Shown here one piece after another: positions 37,125-45,643 of a stretch of DNA of 64,000 nt (the stretch's first letter is position 1; each line of letters starts with the position of its first letter). Below the pieces are notes generated by a model, which was given only the letters and a program-made list of their open reading frames with translations, was not told the DNA's origin and ran no database searches. The position numbers and the translations under genes are program-made. Source of the stretch: Steroidobacteraceae bacterium (GTDB lineage: Bacteria > Pseudomonadota > Gammaproteobacteria > Steroidobacterales > Steroidobacteraceae); assembly GCA_019634915.1 (NCBI GenBank), contig JAHCAN010000016.1, positions 1 to 64,000 of the forward strand, given 5' to 3'.

Positions 37125-38765
37125 TCAGCTGCGACGTGCGAGAAACGCGCTGCCGGCGGCGGCTGCGATAAGCACCCAGCCCGGCCAGGCCGGGTCGCGC
37201 TCCACGGCGAGCCAGACGACGCCGCCGAGCAGCGCCGCGGCCGCGAGCAGCATCGCATCACGGCGGCGCCGTGACTCCCGCAGCTCGCGGCGCAGCCGCT
37301 CGATCGCCTCGCTTTCGACCGGCACGCGCAGCGTGTGATCCTGCGCGCGCTGCACGGCCGCGCGCGCGAGCGGCGGCAGCGCGCGCACCGTCGCCAGCAT
37401 GTCGGGCAGCTGGTCGCGCAACTGGCGCAGGAAGCGCCGGGGGCTCACGCGCTCGCGCATCCAGTCGCGCAGGATCGGGCTCGCGGTGCGGAACACGTCG
37501 AGCTCCGGGTACAGTTCGCGGCCGAGACCCTCGATGTTGAGCAGCGTCTTCTGCAGCAGGATCAGCTGCGGCTGGATGCGCATGTCGAAGCGGCGCGAGA
37601 TCTCGAACAGCCGCAGCAGCACGGTGCCGAACGAGATGTCCTTCAGCGGCTTCTGGAAGATCGGCTCGCAGACCGTGCGCACCGCCGATTCCATTTCGTC
37701 GACGCGCGTGTCGGGCGGCACCCAGCCCGACTCGAGATGCAGCTCGGCGACGCGGCGGTAGTTGCGGTCGAACACCGCGAGGAAGTTCTCGGCGAGGTAA
37801 TGCAGGTCGCGCGGATCGAGCGTGCCGACGATGCCGAAGTCGATCGCGGCGTAGCGCGGCCGCGCCGGATCGTCGGCGAGCACGAAGATGTTGCCGGGGT
37901 GCATGTCGGCGTGGAAGAAATTGTGGCGGAAGACCTGCGTGAAGAAGATCTCGACGCCGTTCACGGCGAGCCGGCGAAAGTCGGTGCCGCGCGCGCGCAG
38001 CTGCGCCATGTCGCTGATCTGGATGCCGTGGATGCGCTCCATCACCATCACGTCGGTGCGGCACAGGTCCCAGTGGACCTCCGGCACGTAGAGCAGGTCC
38101 GAGCCCTCGAAGTTGCGCTTCAGCTGCGCGGCGTTCGCGGCCTCGCGCATCAGGTCGAGCTCGTCGATGATCGTCTTGCGGTATTCGCCCACCACCTCGA
38201 CCGGCCGCAGCCGCTCGCTGCCCTTCCAGTAGCGCTGCGCCAGCGCGGCGAGCGCTTCGAGCACTTCGAGATCGCGCTCGATCACCGCGTGCATGCCGGG
38301 GCGCAGCACCTTGACGACCACCTCGCGCCCGTCGAGCAGGCGCGCGACGTGCACCTGCGCGATCGAGGCCGCGGCGAGCGGCGTCTCGTCGAAGCCCGCG
38401 AAGCGCGTCGCGAGCGCCGCACCGTAGGCGCGCTCGATCGCCGCGCGCGCCTCGGCGCCGGGGAACGGCGGCACGCGGTCCTGCAATTTCGCGAGCTCGT
38501 CGGCGATGTCGCGCGGCAGCAGGTCGCGCCGCGTGGAGACGGCCTGGCCGAACTTGACGAAGATCGGGCCGAGCTCCTCGAGCGCGAGCCGCAGGCGCTC
38601 GCCGCGCGAGCCGCCCTGGCGGCGCGCGAACCAGGTCCACGGCGAGGCGAGCAGCAGGTAGCGCAGCGGGCGGTACAGGTGGGTCGCGCGCACGAAGTCG
38701 TCGAGTCCGTGGCGCACGAGCACGCGCTGGATGCCGATCAGGCGCGCGAGGACCCGCAGCTTCAA
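37125..38765 (-). CDS. ubiB: UbiB, ABC1/ADCK-family protein for ubiquinone synthesis
   Basis: 546 residues from a TTG at 38765 that overlaps the ubiJ stop as TTGA. The KxGQ motif is KFGQ (71-74), followed by the A-rich loop and ASIAQVHVARLL. The kinase-like core includes HADMHPGNIFVL and AIDFGIVGTLD. Two C-terminal membrane helices (about 498-515 and 522-540) anchor it. UbiB is an atypical kinase-like ATPase required for aerobic ubiquinone biosynthesis. Operon with ubiE and ubiJ. Confidence 0.95.
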   Translation of the reverse strand: MKLRVLARLIGIQRVLVRHGLDDFVRATHLYRPLRYLLLASPWTWFARRQGGSRGERLRLALEELGPIFVKFGQAVSTRRDLLPRDIADELAKLQDRVPPFPGAEARAAIERAYGAALATRFAGFDETPLAAASIAQVHVARLLDGREVVVKVLRPGMHAVIERDLEVLEALAALAQRYWKGSERLRPVEVVGEYRKTIIDELDLMREAANAAQLKRNFEGSDLLYVPEVHWDLCRTDVMVMERIHGIQISDMAQLRARGTDFRRLAVNGVEIFFTQVFRHNFFHADMHPGNIFVLADDPARPRYAAIDFGIVGTLDPRDLHYLAENFLAVFDRNYRRVAELHLESGWVPPDTRVDEMESAVRTVCEPIFQKPLKDISFGTVLLRLFEISRRFDMRIQPQLILLQKTLLNIEGLGRELYPELDVFRTASPILRDWMRERVSPRRFLRQLRDQLPDMLATVRALPPLARAAVQRAQDHTLRVPVESEAIERLRRELRESRRRRDAMLLAAAALLGGVVWLAVERDPAWPGWVLIAAAAGSAFLARRS

Positions 38766-39373
38766 GGCGCGCCCCGCCGCGCGAGCAGCCCGATGCGGGC
38801 GGCGAGCCGGTCGACGTCCTCGCGCGTGCGGTCGACGTCGCCGAAGAATGCGTCGGCTTCGGCGCGCGGCACGAGGTCGGCGCGCTCGTGCGCGAAGAAC
38901 TCGGCGAGATTGCGCAGGCCGGTCGTCGCGACGCGGCGGCCGAAGGCGAGCGCGCCTCCGGCGGTGCGCGCGAGGCGGTGTGCGACCGCATCGCCGAGCA
39001 GCTGCGACATTTCCTCTTCGATGTCCGGGCGCAGCAGGTGGCCGAGCTCGCGGAACTGCTGCGCGGCCTGTGCATCGCCGTCGATGCGCACGTCGCCGCG
39101 ACGGATCACGCCCTCGGCATCCGGCCCGGTGAGGGCCAGCAGGTTGAGCGGCGTGCCGCTCACTTCGGCGTCGGCAGGAGCAGGCGGCTCGGTGCCCGCC
39201 ACCTCACGGCTCAGCGACAGGCGCGTGCCGTCGCTCGCGAGCACGAAGCGCAGCGCGAAGCCCTCGATGTCGAGCGCGATGCGGCGCCCGGCGAGCCCGG
39301 CGCACAGCTCGCGCGCGCGCGGCGAGCGGGGCAGGTTGCGGTTCAGCAGGCGTTCGGCGGCGGCGGTGAACAT
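38762..39373 (-). CDS. ubiJ: UbiJ, SCP2-domain ubiquinone biosynthesis accessory factor
   Basis: 203 residues. An N-terminal SCP2 lipid-binding domain (about 5-110) contains RIALDIEGFALRFVLASDGT and GTPLNLLALTG; a charged helical C-terminal part follows. UbiJ binds lipid intermediates and organises the soluble Ubi complex together with UbiK, whose gene is at 63006 in this window. It lies between ubiE and ubiB in the order conserved across gammaproteobacteria. Confidence 0.9.
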   Translation of the reverse strand: MFTAAAERLLNRNLPRSPRARELCAGLAGRRIALDIEGFALRFVLASDGTRLSLSREVAGTEPPAPADAEVSGTPLNLLALTGPDAEGVIRRGDVRIDGDAQAAQQFRELGHLLRPDIEEEMSQLLGDAVAHRLARTAGGALAFGRRVATTGLRNLAEFFAHERADLVPRAEADAFFGDVDRTREDVDRLAARIGLLARRGAP

Positions 39374-39382
39374 CGGCGCGGG

Positions 39383-40138
39383 TCAGTAGCGGTAGCCGCG
39401 GTGCACCGCGACGATGCCGCCGCTCAGGTTGTGGTAGCGGCAGCCCTCGAGGCCCGCGCCCTGCATCATGCCGAGCAGCGTTTCCTGGTCGGGGTGCATG
39501 CGGATCGATTCGGCGAGATACCGGTAGCTCGCCTCGTCCTTCGCGACCACGCGCCCGAGCAGCGGCAGCAGGTGGAACGAGTAGGCGTCGTAAGCAGGGC
39601 GCAGCGCTTCGATCGGCTTCGAGAATTCCAGCACGATCAGCTGGCCGCCGGGCTTGAGCGTGCGGCCCATCGAGGCGAGCGCCGCCGCCTTGTCGGTGAC
39701 GTTGCGCAGGCCGAACGCGATCGTGACGCAGTGGAAGCTGCCGGCGGCGAACGGCAGCTGCTCGGCGTTCGCCTGCACGCATTCGACGCCGCGCACGTGG
39801 CCCGCGTCGAGCAGGCGGTCGCGGCCGTGCGCGAGCATCGCGGCATTGATATCGGTCAATACGACCAGGCCCGCCGACGTGACCTGGCGCGCGAGCCCGA
39901 GCGCGATGTCGCCGGTGCCGCCGGCGACGTCGAGCGCGCATTGCCCGGGCCGCAGGCCGGTCAGCGACAGTGCGAAGCGCTTCCATAGCCGGTGCACGCC
40001 GCCCGACATCAGGTCGTTCATCAGGTCGTAGTTGTCGGCGACCGAATCGAACACGCCGCGCACGCGGCGCGCCTTGTCCTCGCGAGGTACGCGCTGGTAG
40101 CCGAAATCGGTCGTCGGATCGGGGCTGGATGCGGTCAA
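39383..40138 (-). CDS. ubiE: UbiE, demethylmenaquinone/ubiquinone C-methyltransferase
   Basis: 251 residues from a TTG at 40138, exactly the E. coli length, with Phe12 of FGYQ in the same place. GCGAGG precedes the TTG by 5 nt. An in-frame ATG at 40165 would add nine residues, but a TAGAAT at 40169-40164 overlaps it and would start transcription after it. The SAM motif is [30 protein letters not shown] and [20 protein letters not shown] are family signatures. It methylates the quinone ring carbon. Confidence 0.92.
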   Translation of the reverse strand: MTASSPDPTTDFGYQRVPREDKARRVRGVFDSVADNYDLMNDLMSGGVHRLWKRFALSLTGLRPGQCALDVAGGTGDIALGLARQVTSAGLVVLTDINAAMLAHGRDRLLDAGHVRGVECVQANAEQLPFAAGSFHCVTIAFGLRNVTDKAAALASMGRTLKPGGQLIVLEFSKPIEALRPAYDAYSFHLLPLLGRVVAKDEASYRYLAESIRMHPDQETLLGMMQGAGLEGCRYHNLSGGIVAVHRGYRY

Positions 40139-40256
40139 GGCGGCCTCGCGCGAATGGCCGTTCATTCTAGCGCGGCCCGGCCGCGAACATGCGCGGTGCG
40201 GATGGAAGCGGAATTCCAGCTTTACAAGCCCGTGAAAGTTCGCTAACAATCCGCGC

Positions 40257-40326
40257 CACGTTCGGGCCCGCGAGGGCCGTCGAGACGGGGGTCTGATGGG
40301 CCGGGCAGCAATGCCCGGCCCTTTTT
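40257..40326 (+). ncRNA. Candidate small RNA antisense to the DUF971-ubiE gap
   Basis: A strong intrinsic terminator on the plus strand has no plus-strand gene before it: GGGCCGGGCA, loop GCAA, TGCCCGGCCC (40298-40321), then five Ts. TTTACA (40221-40226) and TAACAA (40244-40249), 17 nt apart, could start a transcript near 40257, giving about 70 nt. A smaller hairpin, GGGCCC then GGGCC, lies in its 5' half. DUF971 and ubiE both run on the opposite strand. Confidence 0.5.
40298..40326 (+). terminator. Intrinsic terminator of the candidate small RNA
   Basis: Ten-base-pair GC stem with a GCAA tetraloop, followed by TTTTT. The T run is only on the plus strand, and the last bases overlap the stop codon of DUF971 on the other strand. 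Confidence 0.8.
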
Positions 40327-40636
40327 ATTGCGCGGCCGGCTGCGAGTGTTTCGTGCCGAGCTCGTAGAGATATTTCCACGTGTAGAGACCGGTGTCGTGG
40401 CCGTCGTCGAAGACCAGCCGCACCGCATACTGGCCAACCGGCTCCACCCTGTCGATCAGTACGTTTTCCTTGCCGGTGACCGGGGTCTTCGGTCGCGCGC
40501 CGTGCCCCTGGACTTCGGCCGACGGCGAGTTGACGCGCAGGTACTCGAACGGCAGCTCGAAGCGGTGGCCGTCGTCGAAGGCGACGACCATCAGCCGTGA
40601 CTTGCGGCGGACGCGGATTTCGGTGCAGGTGGTCAT
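40325..40636 (-). CDS. DUF971 (gamma-butyrobetaine hydroxylase-like N-terminal) domain protein
   Basis: 103 residues. The core FDDGHRFELPFEYLRVNSPS and YAVRLVFDDGHDTGLYTWKY is the DUF971 signature. In gammaproteobacteria this stand-alone domain is commonly found between hslVU and ubiE, as a partner of the quinone locus; here hslVU lie 11 kb away. Iron-sulfur related roles have been suggested for DUF971-containing proteins in general. No metal ligands can be assigned here. Confidence 0.88.
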   Translation of the reverse strand: MTTCTEIRVRRKSRLMVVAFDDGHRFELPFEYLRVNSPSAEVQGHGARPKTPVTGKENVLIDRVEPVGQYAVRLVFDDGHDTGLYTWKYLYELGTKHSQPAAQ

Positions 40637-40703
40637 CTCGGCGCGTGGCTCCCGGAAAACAGCGGTCCATAAGCCTACCTCTGGCCGCCACCGGCCGTTG
40701 GCT

Positions 40704-40709
40704 TATACT
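40704..40709 (+). promoter_or_regulatory. Possible -10 element of the oxidoreductase operon
   Basis: TATACT at 40704-40709 precedes the GltD-like gene by 45 nt. The -35 region, CTGGCC at 17 nt spacing, is poor. No ribosome binding site is apparent before the ATG at 40755. Confidence 0.4.
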
Positions 40710-40754
40710 GGTCGGACGGCCCGCCAATTCCGGCGTCGTAGTTCCGCTCGTCGA

Positions 40755-42569
40755 ATGCCACCCACTGACACGTCCCGCCCGGATTACTACCATCGTGTCG
40801 TCGACTGCCAATGGGCCTGCCCGGCCCATACGGATGTCCCCGAGTACATTCGCCTGATCGCGCAGGGGCGTTTCACCGACGCCTACATGGTCAATCGCGC
40901 GACCAACGTGTTTCCCGGCATCCTTGGGCGCGTCTGCGACCGGCCCTGCGAGCCGGCGTGCCGGCGCTCCCGCGTCGAGGACAAGCCGGTCGCGATCTGC
41001 CGCCTGAAGCGCGTCGCCGCCGACCACAAGGACGCGATCACCGACCGGCTGCCGAAGATCCCGGCGGTGAAGAACGGCAAACGCATCGCCTGTATCGGCG
41101 CCGGCCCGGCGAGCCTCACCGTTGCGAACGATCTGCTGCCGCTCGGCTACCAGGTCACGATCTTCGAGCAGTTCGGCGAGCCGGGCGGCCTGATGCGCAC
41201 CAACATCCCGTCGTTCCGTCTGCCGCAGGCAGTGCTCGACGAGGAAATCGGCGCGATCGTCGGCATGGGTGCGGAGCTGAAGCTTGGGGCTCCGGTCAGG
41301 AGCATGCGCGAGCTGCTCGGGCGCGGCGCCTACGACGCGGTGTTCGTCGGCTCGGGCGCGCCGAAGGGCAAGGATCTGAAACTGCCGGGCCGGGACGAGG
41401 CCGCGGCGAACATCCACATCGGCATCGACTGGCTCGAATCGGTCGCCTTCGATCACATCAAGGCGATCGGCCGCAAGGTGCTGATCATCGGCGTCGGCAA
41501 CACCGCGATGGACTGCTGCCGCACTTCGCTGCGCCTCGGCGCGCAGCAGGTCAAGGTGATGGCGCGCAAGCCGCGGGCCTTCTTCAAGGCCTCGGAGTGG
41601 GAACTCGTCGATGCCGAGGAAGAGCAGGTCGAGATCGTCGTCAACCACTCGCCGAAGCATTTCGTCGTCGAGAACGGCCGGCTCACCGGCATGCAGTTCG
41701 AGCTGATGGAATACGAGCTCGACGCGCGCGGCCGCATCACTGCCGAGCGCGTGACCGGCGAGACCTTCCTGCCCGCCGACGACGTGATCCTCGCGATCGG
41801 CCAGGAGAACGCGTTCCCGTGGATCGAGCGCGACCTCGGCATCGAGTTCGACAAGTGGAGCGTGCCGACGATCGACCGGAAGACCTTCCAGTCGACCCGC
41901 GCTGGCGTGTTCTTCGGCGGCGACGCGGCGTTCGGGCCGAAGAACATCATCTGGGCGGTCGAGCACGGCCACCAGGCCGCGATCTCGATCCACCTGCACT
42001 GCCAGGGCGAGCCGGTCAGCGAGCGGCTCGCGCCGGGCATCAACCTGCAGAGCCGCAAGATGGGCATGCACGAGTGGTCGTACAGCAACGACTACAACCC
42101 CGTCGAGCGGCGGCTGATGCCGCACGTGTCGCTCAAGGAGCGCTTCAAGAAGCTCAACATCGAGGTCGAGCTCGGCTTCACCGCCGAGCAGGCGGCCGCC
42201 GAGGTGCAACGCTGCCTCAACTGCGACATCCAGACCGTGTTCGACGCGAAGCTGTGCATCGAGTGCGATGCCTGCGTCGACATCTGCCCGACCGACTGCC
42301 TGACGATCACGGCGGACGGCGACGAGGCCTGGCTGCGCCCGCGCCTGCGCGCGCCGGCGCTGAATCTCGAACAGCAGCTGTACGTGTCGGCGCCGCTGCC
42401 GCAGACCGCCCGCGTGATGGTCAAGGATGAAGACCTGTGCGTGCACTGCGGCCTGTGCGCCGAGCGCTGCCCGACTGCCGCCTGGGACATGCAGAAGTCG
42501 TACGTGGCGTGGCCGCACGCCGAGGACCAACCGGAAAAATGCCAGCCCTCCCTGCCCAAGATCGCGTAA
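40755..42569 (+). CDS. GltD-like FAD oxidoreductase with extra 4Fe-4S ferredoxin domain
   Basis: 604 residues. The N-terminal Cys cluster (DCQWACPAH at 18-22 and CDRPCEPAC at 61-69) matches glutamate synthase small-subunit-like proteins. FAD is bound around IACIGAGPASLTVA, and a second GVGNTAMDC NAD(P)H site follows. The C-terminal part adds two 4Fe-4S clusters, CIECDACVDICPTDC and CVHCGLCAERCP. The next two genes encode a 2-oxoacid:ferredoxin oxidoreductase, so this subunit is a likely electron carrier that links its ferredoxin-type electrons to NAD(P). The 3' end overlaps the alpha subunit gene by 31 nt. Confidence 0.88.
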   Translation: MPPTDTSRPDYYHRVVDCQWACPAHTDVPEYIRLIAQGRFTDAYMVNRATNVFPGILGRVCDRPCEPACRRSRVEDKPVAICRLKRVAADHKDAITDRLPKIPAVKNGKRIACIGAGPASLTVANDLLPLGYQVTIFEQFGEPGGLMRTNIPSFRLPQAVLDEEIGAIVGMGAELKLGAPVRSMRELLGRGAYDAVFVGSGAPKGKDLKLPGRDEAAANIHIGIDWLESVAFDHIKAIGRKVLIIGVGNTAMDCCRTSLRLGAQQVKVMARKPRAFFKASEWELVDAEEEQVEIVVNHSPKHFVVENGRLTGMQFELMEYELDARGRITAERVTGETFLPADDVILAIGQENAFPWIERDLGIEFDKWSVPTIDRKTFQSTRAGVFFGGDAAFGPKNIIWAVEHGHQAAISIHLHCQGEPVSERLAPGINLQSRKMGMHEWSYSNDYNPVERRLMPHVSLKERFKKLNIEVELGFTAEQAAAEVQRCLNCDIQTVFDAKLCIECDACVDICPTDCLTITADGDEAWLRPRLRAPALNLEQQLYVSAPLPQTARVMVKDEDLCVHCGLCAERCPTAAWDMQKSYVAWPHAEDQPEKCQPSLPKIA

Positions 42570-44386
42570 ACGACTTCGTCATCAAGATCGCCACGGTGAA
42601 CGGCACGGGCTCGGCCAGTGCCAATACGCTGCTGATGAAGGCGATCTTCCGCAGCGGCATTCCCGTGATGGGGAAGAACTATTTCCCGTCGAACATCCAG
42701 GGCCTGCCGACCTGGTACGAGATCCGCGTGACCCGCGACGGCCACGTCGCGCGCTCGGGGCGCGTCGACATCATGGTCGCGATGAACGCCGAGACCTACG
42801 GCAAGGACGCGCGCGAGGTCACGAGCGGCGGCTACCTGGTCTACGACTCGACCTGGCCGCGCCCGGCGCTGCTCACGCGCGAGGACATCACCGTGCTCGG
42901 CGTGCCGCTCGCGAGGCTCTGCAACGAGAACTTCAAGGGCGTGCGCACGCGCATCCTGATGAAGAACATCTGCTATGCCGGCGTGCTCGCGGCGCTGCTC
43001 GACATCGACCTCGAGCGCATGCGCGAGCTGCTCGCCGAGACCTATGCGAAGAAGCCGCAGCTCGTCGACAGCAACATGAAGGCGGTGCAGCTCGGCTACG
43101 ACTACGCGAAGGCGCACTTCAGCTGCCCGCTGCCGCTGCACTGCGCGCCGCTCGACCGGACCGCCGGCCACATCCTGATCGACGGCAACACGGCCGCCGG
43201 GCTCGGCGCGGTGTTCGCCGGCGCGACCGTCGGCGCCTGGTATCCGATCACGCCGTCGACCTCGCTGATGGATGCGTTCAAGAGCTTCTGCGACAAGTGG
43301 CGGATCGACCCGCAGACCGGCCGCAGGAACTACGCCTTCATCCAGGCCGAGGACGAGCTCGCCGCGATCGGCATGGTGCTCGGCGCATCGTGGAACGGCG
43401 CGCGCGCGTTCACCGCAACGTCGGGGCCCGGCATCTCGCTGATGAACGAATTCCTCGGGCTCGCGTACTACGCCGAGATCCCGGCGGTGATCTTCGACGT
43501 GCAGCGCGTCGGCCCGTCGACCGGCATGCCGACCCGCACGCAGCAGTGCGACCTGCTGCTGTGCGCCTACGCCTCGCACGGCGACACCAAGCACGTGTGT
43601 CTCTATCCGGCCAATCCCGAGGAGTGCTTCTACTTCTCGGTCGCCGCGTTCGATCTCGCCGAGCGGCTGCAGACCCCGGTCATGGTGCTGTCGGACCTCG
43701 ACATCGGCATGAACGACTGGATGTGCCGCGACCTTCGCTGGGATGACGCCTGGCGGCCCGACCGCGGCAAGGTGCTGTCGAAGGACGAGGTCGTCAAGCT
43801 CGAGAAGTTCTACCGCTACCTCGACAAGGACGACGACGGCATTCCGTACCGCACGCTGCCGGGCGTGCACCCGAAGGCCGCGTACTTCACGCGCGGCTCG
43901 GGCCACACGCAGTACGGCGCGTATACCGAGGACGCGGCCGAGTACCAGATCGTCGTCGACCGGCTGGTGCGCAAGTTCAACACGGCCAAGTCGCTGGTGC
44001 CGAAGCCGGTGTTCGAGATGGCCGCTACCCGCACCGACGTCGGCGTGGTCGCCGCGGGCAGCAGCGACGGCGCGGTGCGCGAGGCGCTCGAGGTGCTGCG
44101 CGGCATGGGCGTGCACGCGAACTACATGCGCGTGCGCGCGCTGCCGTTCAACGACGAGGTCGAACGCTTCCTCGCCGAGCACCGCCTCGTGTTCGTCGTC
44201 GAGCAGAACCGCGACGCGCAACTGCGCTCGCTGCTGACGCTCGAGACGCAGGTCGACAAGGCGAAGCTGCGCTCGCTGCTGCACTACAGCGGCCTGCCGA
44301 TCTCGTCGAGCTTCATCATCGAGGGCGTGCTGACCGAAGTGGCGCCGCGGCCGCTGCGCTCGGTCGGCCCGGTGCACGCCAGCTGA
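42539..44386 (+). CDS. 2-oxoacid:acceptor oxidoreductase, fused gamma-alpha subunit
   Basis: 615 residues from the ATG at 42539. The N-terminal gamma domain (about 8-190) begins DFVIKIATVNGTGSASANTL, and the alpha (pyrimidine-binding) domain starts near GNTAAGLGAVFAGATVGAWY with YPITPSTSLMDAFKSF and TATSGPGISLMNEFLGLAYY. Such enzymes (KorA/PorA-type) oxidatively decarboxylate 2-oxoacids to acyl-CoA, reducing ferredoxin. The substrate is not evident; 2-oxoglutarate or branched-chain oxoacids are possible. It overlaps the GltD-like gene by 31 nt; the beta subunit follows after 19 nt. Confidence 0.92.
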   Translation: MPALPAQDRVNDFVIKIATVNGTGSASANTLLMKAIFRSGIPVMGKNYFPSNIQGLPTWYEIRVTRDGHVARSGRVDIMVAMNAETYGKDAREVTSGGYLVYDSTWPRPALLTREDITVLGVPLARLCNENFKGVRTRILMKNICYAGVLAALLDIDLERMRELLAETYAKKPQLVDSNMKAVQLGYDYAKAHFSCPLPLHCAPLDRTAGHILIDGNTAAGLGAVFAGATVGAWYPITPSTSLMDAFKSFCDKWRIDPQTGRRNYAFIQAEDELAAIGMVLGASWNGARAFTATSGPGISLMNEFLGLAYYAEIPAVIFDVQRVGPSTGMPTRTQQCDLLLCAYASHGDTKHVCLYPANPEECFYFSVAAFDLAERLQTPVMVLSDLDIGMNDWMCRDLRWDDAWRPDRGKVLSKDEVVKLEKFYRYLDKDDDGIPYRTLPGVHPKAAYFTRGSGHTQYGAYTEDAAEYQIVVDRLVRKFNTAKSLVPKPVFEMAATRTDVGVVAAGSSDGAVREALEVLRGMGVHANYMRVRALPFNDEVERFLAEHRLVFVVEQNRDAQLRSLLTLETQVDKAKLRSLLHYSGLPISSSFIIEGVLTEVAPRPLRSVGPVHAS

Positions 44387-44405
44387 AAGCGCGCGGAGCG
44401 ATTCC

Positions 44406-45461
44406 ATGACCTTCATACCGAAACCGAAAGTCCGTCACCCGTCCCTGCCGCGCAACGAGCTCGGCCTGACGCGCCGCGACTACGAGGGCGTGCTGTCGAC
44501 GCTGTGCGCGGGCTGCGGCCACGATTCGATCACCGCCGCGCTGACCGAGGCGATCTGGGGTCTGTCGCTCGAGCCGCAGAACATCGCCAAGCTGTCGGGG
44601 ATCGGCTGCTCGTCGAAGACCACCGCCTATTTCGTCGGCGGCGCGCACGGCTTCAATTCGGTGCACGGGCGCATGCCGTCGATCGCGATGGGCGCGAGCG
44701 CCGCCAACCGCGACCTCAACTACATCGGCGTGTCGGGCGACGGCGACACGCTGTCGATCGGCCTCGGGCAGTTCTGCCACGCGATCCGCCGCAACCTGAA
44801 CATGCTCTACGTGATCGAGAACAACGGCGTCTACGGGCTCACGAAGGGCCAGTTCTCGGCGTCGGCCGACATCGGCTCGCGGGCGAAGAAGGGCGAGCTG
44901 AACCAGCAGCCGCCGATCGATCCGGTGCTGCTCGCGATGAGCCTCGGCGCCTCGTTCGTCGCGCGCAGCTTCTCCGGCGACAAGCGCCAGCTCGTGCCGC
45001 TGCTGCAGGCGGGCCTGCGCCACCGCGGCTTCGCGCTGATCGACGTGCTCTCGCCGTGCGTGACCTTCAACGACCACGAGGGCTCGACCAAGAGCTATGC
45101 CTATACGCGCGAGCACTACGAGCCGGCCGTCAACGCCGACTTCGTGCCGTTCGAGCGCGAGATCGTCGCCGACTATGCCGAGGGCGAGACGCTGCCGGTC
45201 ACGATGCACGACGGCAGCCGCATCCTGCTGCACAAGCTCGAGAAGGATTACGACCCGACCGACCGCGTCGCGGCGGCGGCGTTCATCCAGGCGCGCCAGC
45301 GCGAGGGCGAGTACCTGACCGGCCTGCTGTACATCGACGGCGCGCAGAAGGAATTCCACGAGATCAACGGCACGCCCGACGCGCCGCTCAACAGCCTGCC
45401 GTTCACGGCGCTGTCGCCGGGCTCGAAGGGCCTCGAGCGGATCCTCGCGCGATACCGGTGA
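44406..45461 (+). CDS. 2-oxoacid:acceptor oxidoreductase beta subunit (thiamine diphosphate-binding)
   Basis: 351 residues. The thiamine diphosphate site is visible as CAGCGHDSITAAL at the N terminus and the magnesium motif GDGDTLSIGLGQFCHAIRRN; GCSSKTTAYFVGGAHGFNSV and NNGVYGLTKGQFSAS are typical of KorB/PorB subunits. Cys in the first motif may ligate an iron-sulfur cluster. It pairs with the fused gamma-alpha subunit. The enzyme is generally oxygen-sensitive, so a version in an otherwise respiring organism may be of an oxygen-tolerant class. Confidence 0.92.
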   Translation: MTFIPKPKVRHPSLPRNELGLTRRDYEGVLSTLCAGCGHDSITAALTEAIWGLSLEPQNIAKLSGIGCSSKTTAYFVGGAHGFNSVHGRMPSIAMGASAANRDLNYIGVSGDGDTLSIGLGQFCHAIRRNLNMLYVIENNGVYGLTKGQFSASADIGSRAKKGELNQQPPIDPVLLAMSLGASFVARSFSGDKRQLVPLLQAGLRHRGFALIDVLSPCVTFNDHEGSTKSYAYTREHYEPAVNADFVPFEREIVADYAEGETLPVTMHDGSRILLHKLEKDYDPTDRVAAAAFIQARQREGEYLTGLLYIDGAQKEFHEINGTPDAPLNSLPFTALSPGSKGLERILARYR

Positions 45462-45518
45462 ACGCGCGGCGGCGTGCTGCTAGACTCGCGCCGCCTGCAA
45501 ATCCAACGGAGTCGATAC

Positions 45519-45635
45519 ATGGGCAAAGGTGACCCCCGCAGCCGCCGCGGCAAGATCTACAAGGGATCGTTCGGCAAGACGCGGCCGAAGAAAGTCGTCA
45601 AGAAGAAGGCGGCGGCGAAGCGCCCGAAGAAGTAA
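45519..45635 (+). CDS. 30S ribosomal protein bTHX
   Basis: A 38-residue basic protein, MGKGDPRSRRGKIYKGSFGK followed by a Lys-rich tail. The GKGDxxSRRGKIxxGSFGKxRP pattern is the Thx family of small 30S-head proteins. GGAG lies 7 nt upstream of the ATG. A TAGACT at 45481-45486 may be the -10. Shorter than most gene finders require and easily missed. Confidence 0.93.
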   Translation: MGKGDPRSRRGKIYKGSFGKTRPKKVVKKKAAAKRPKK

Positions 45636-45643
45636 GCCCGCGG

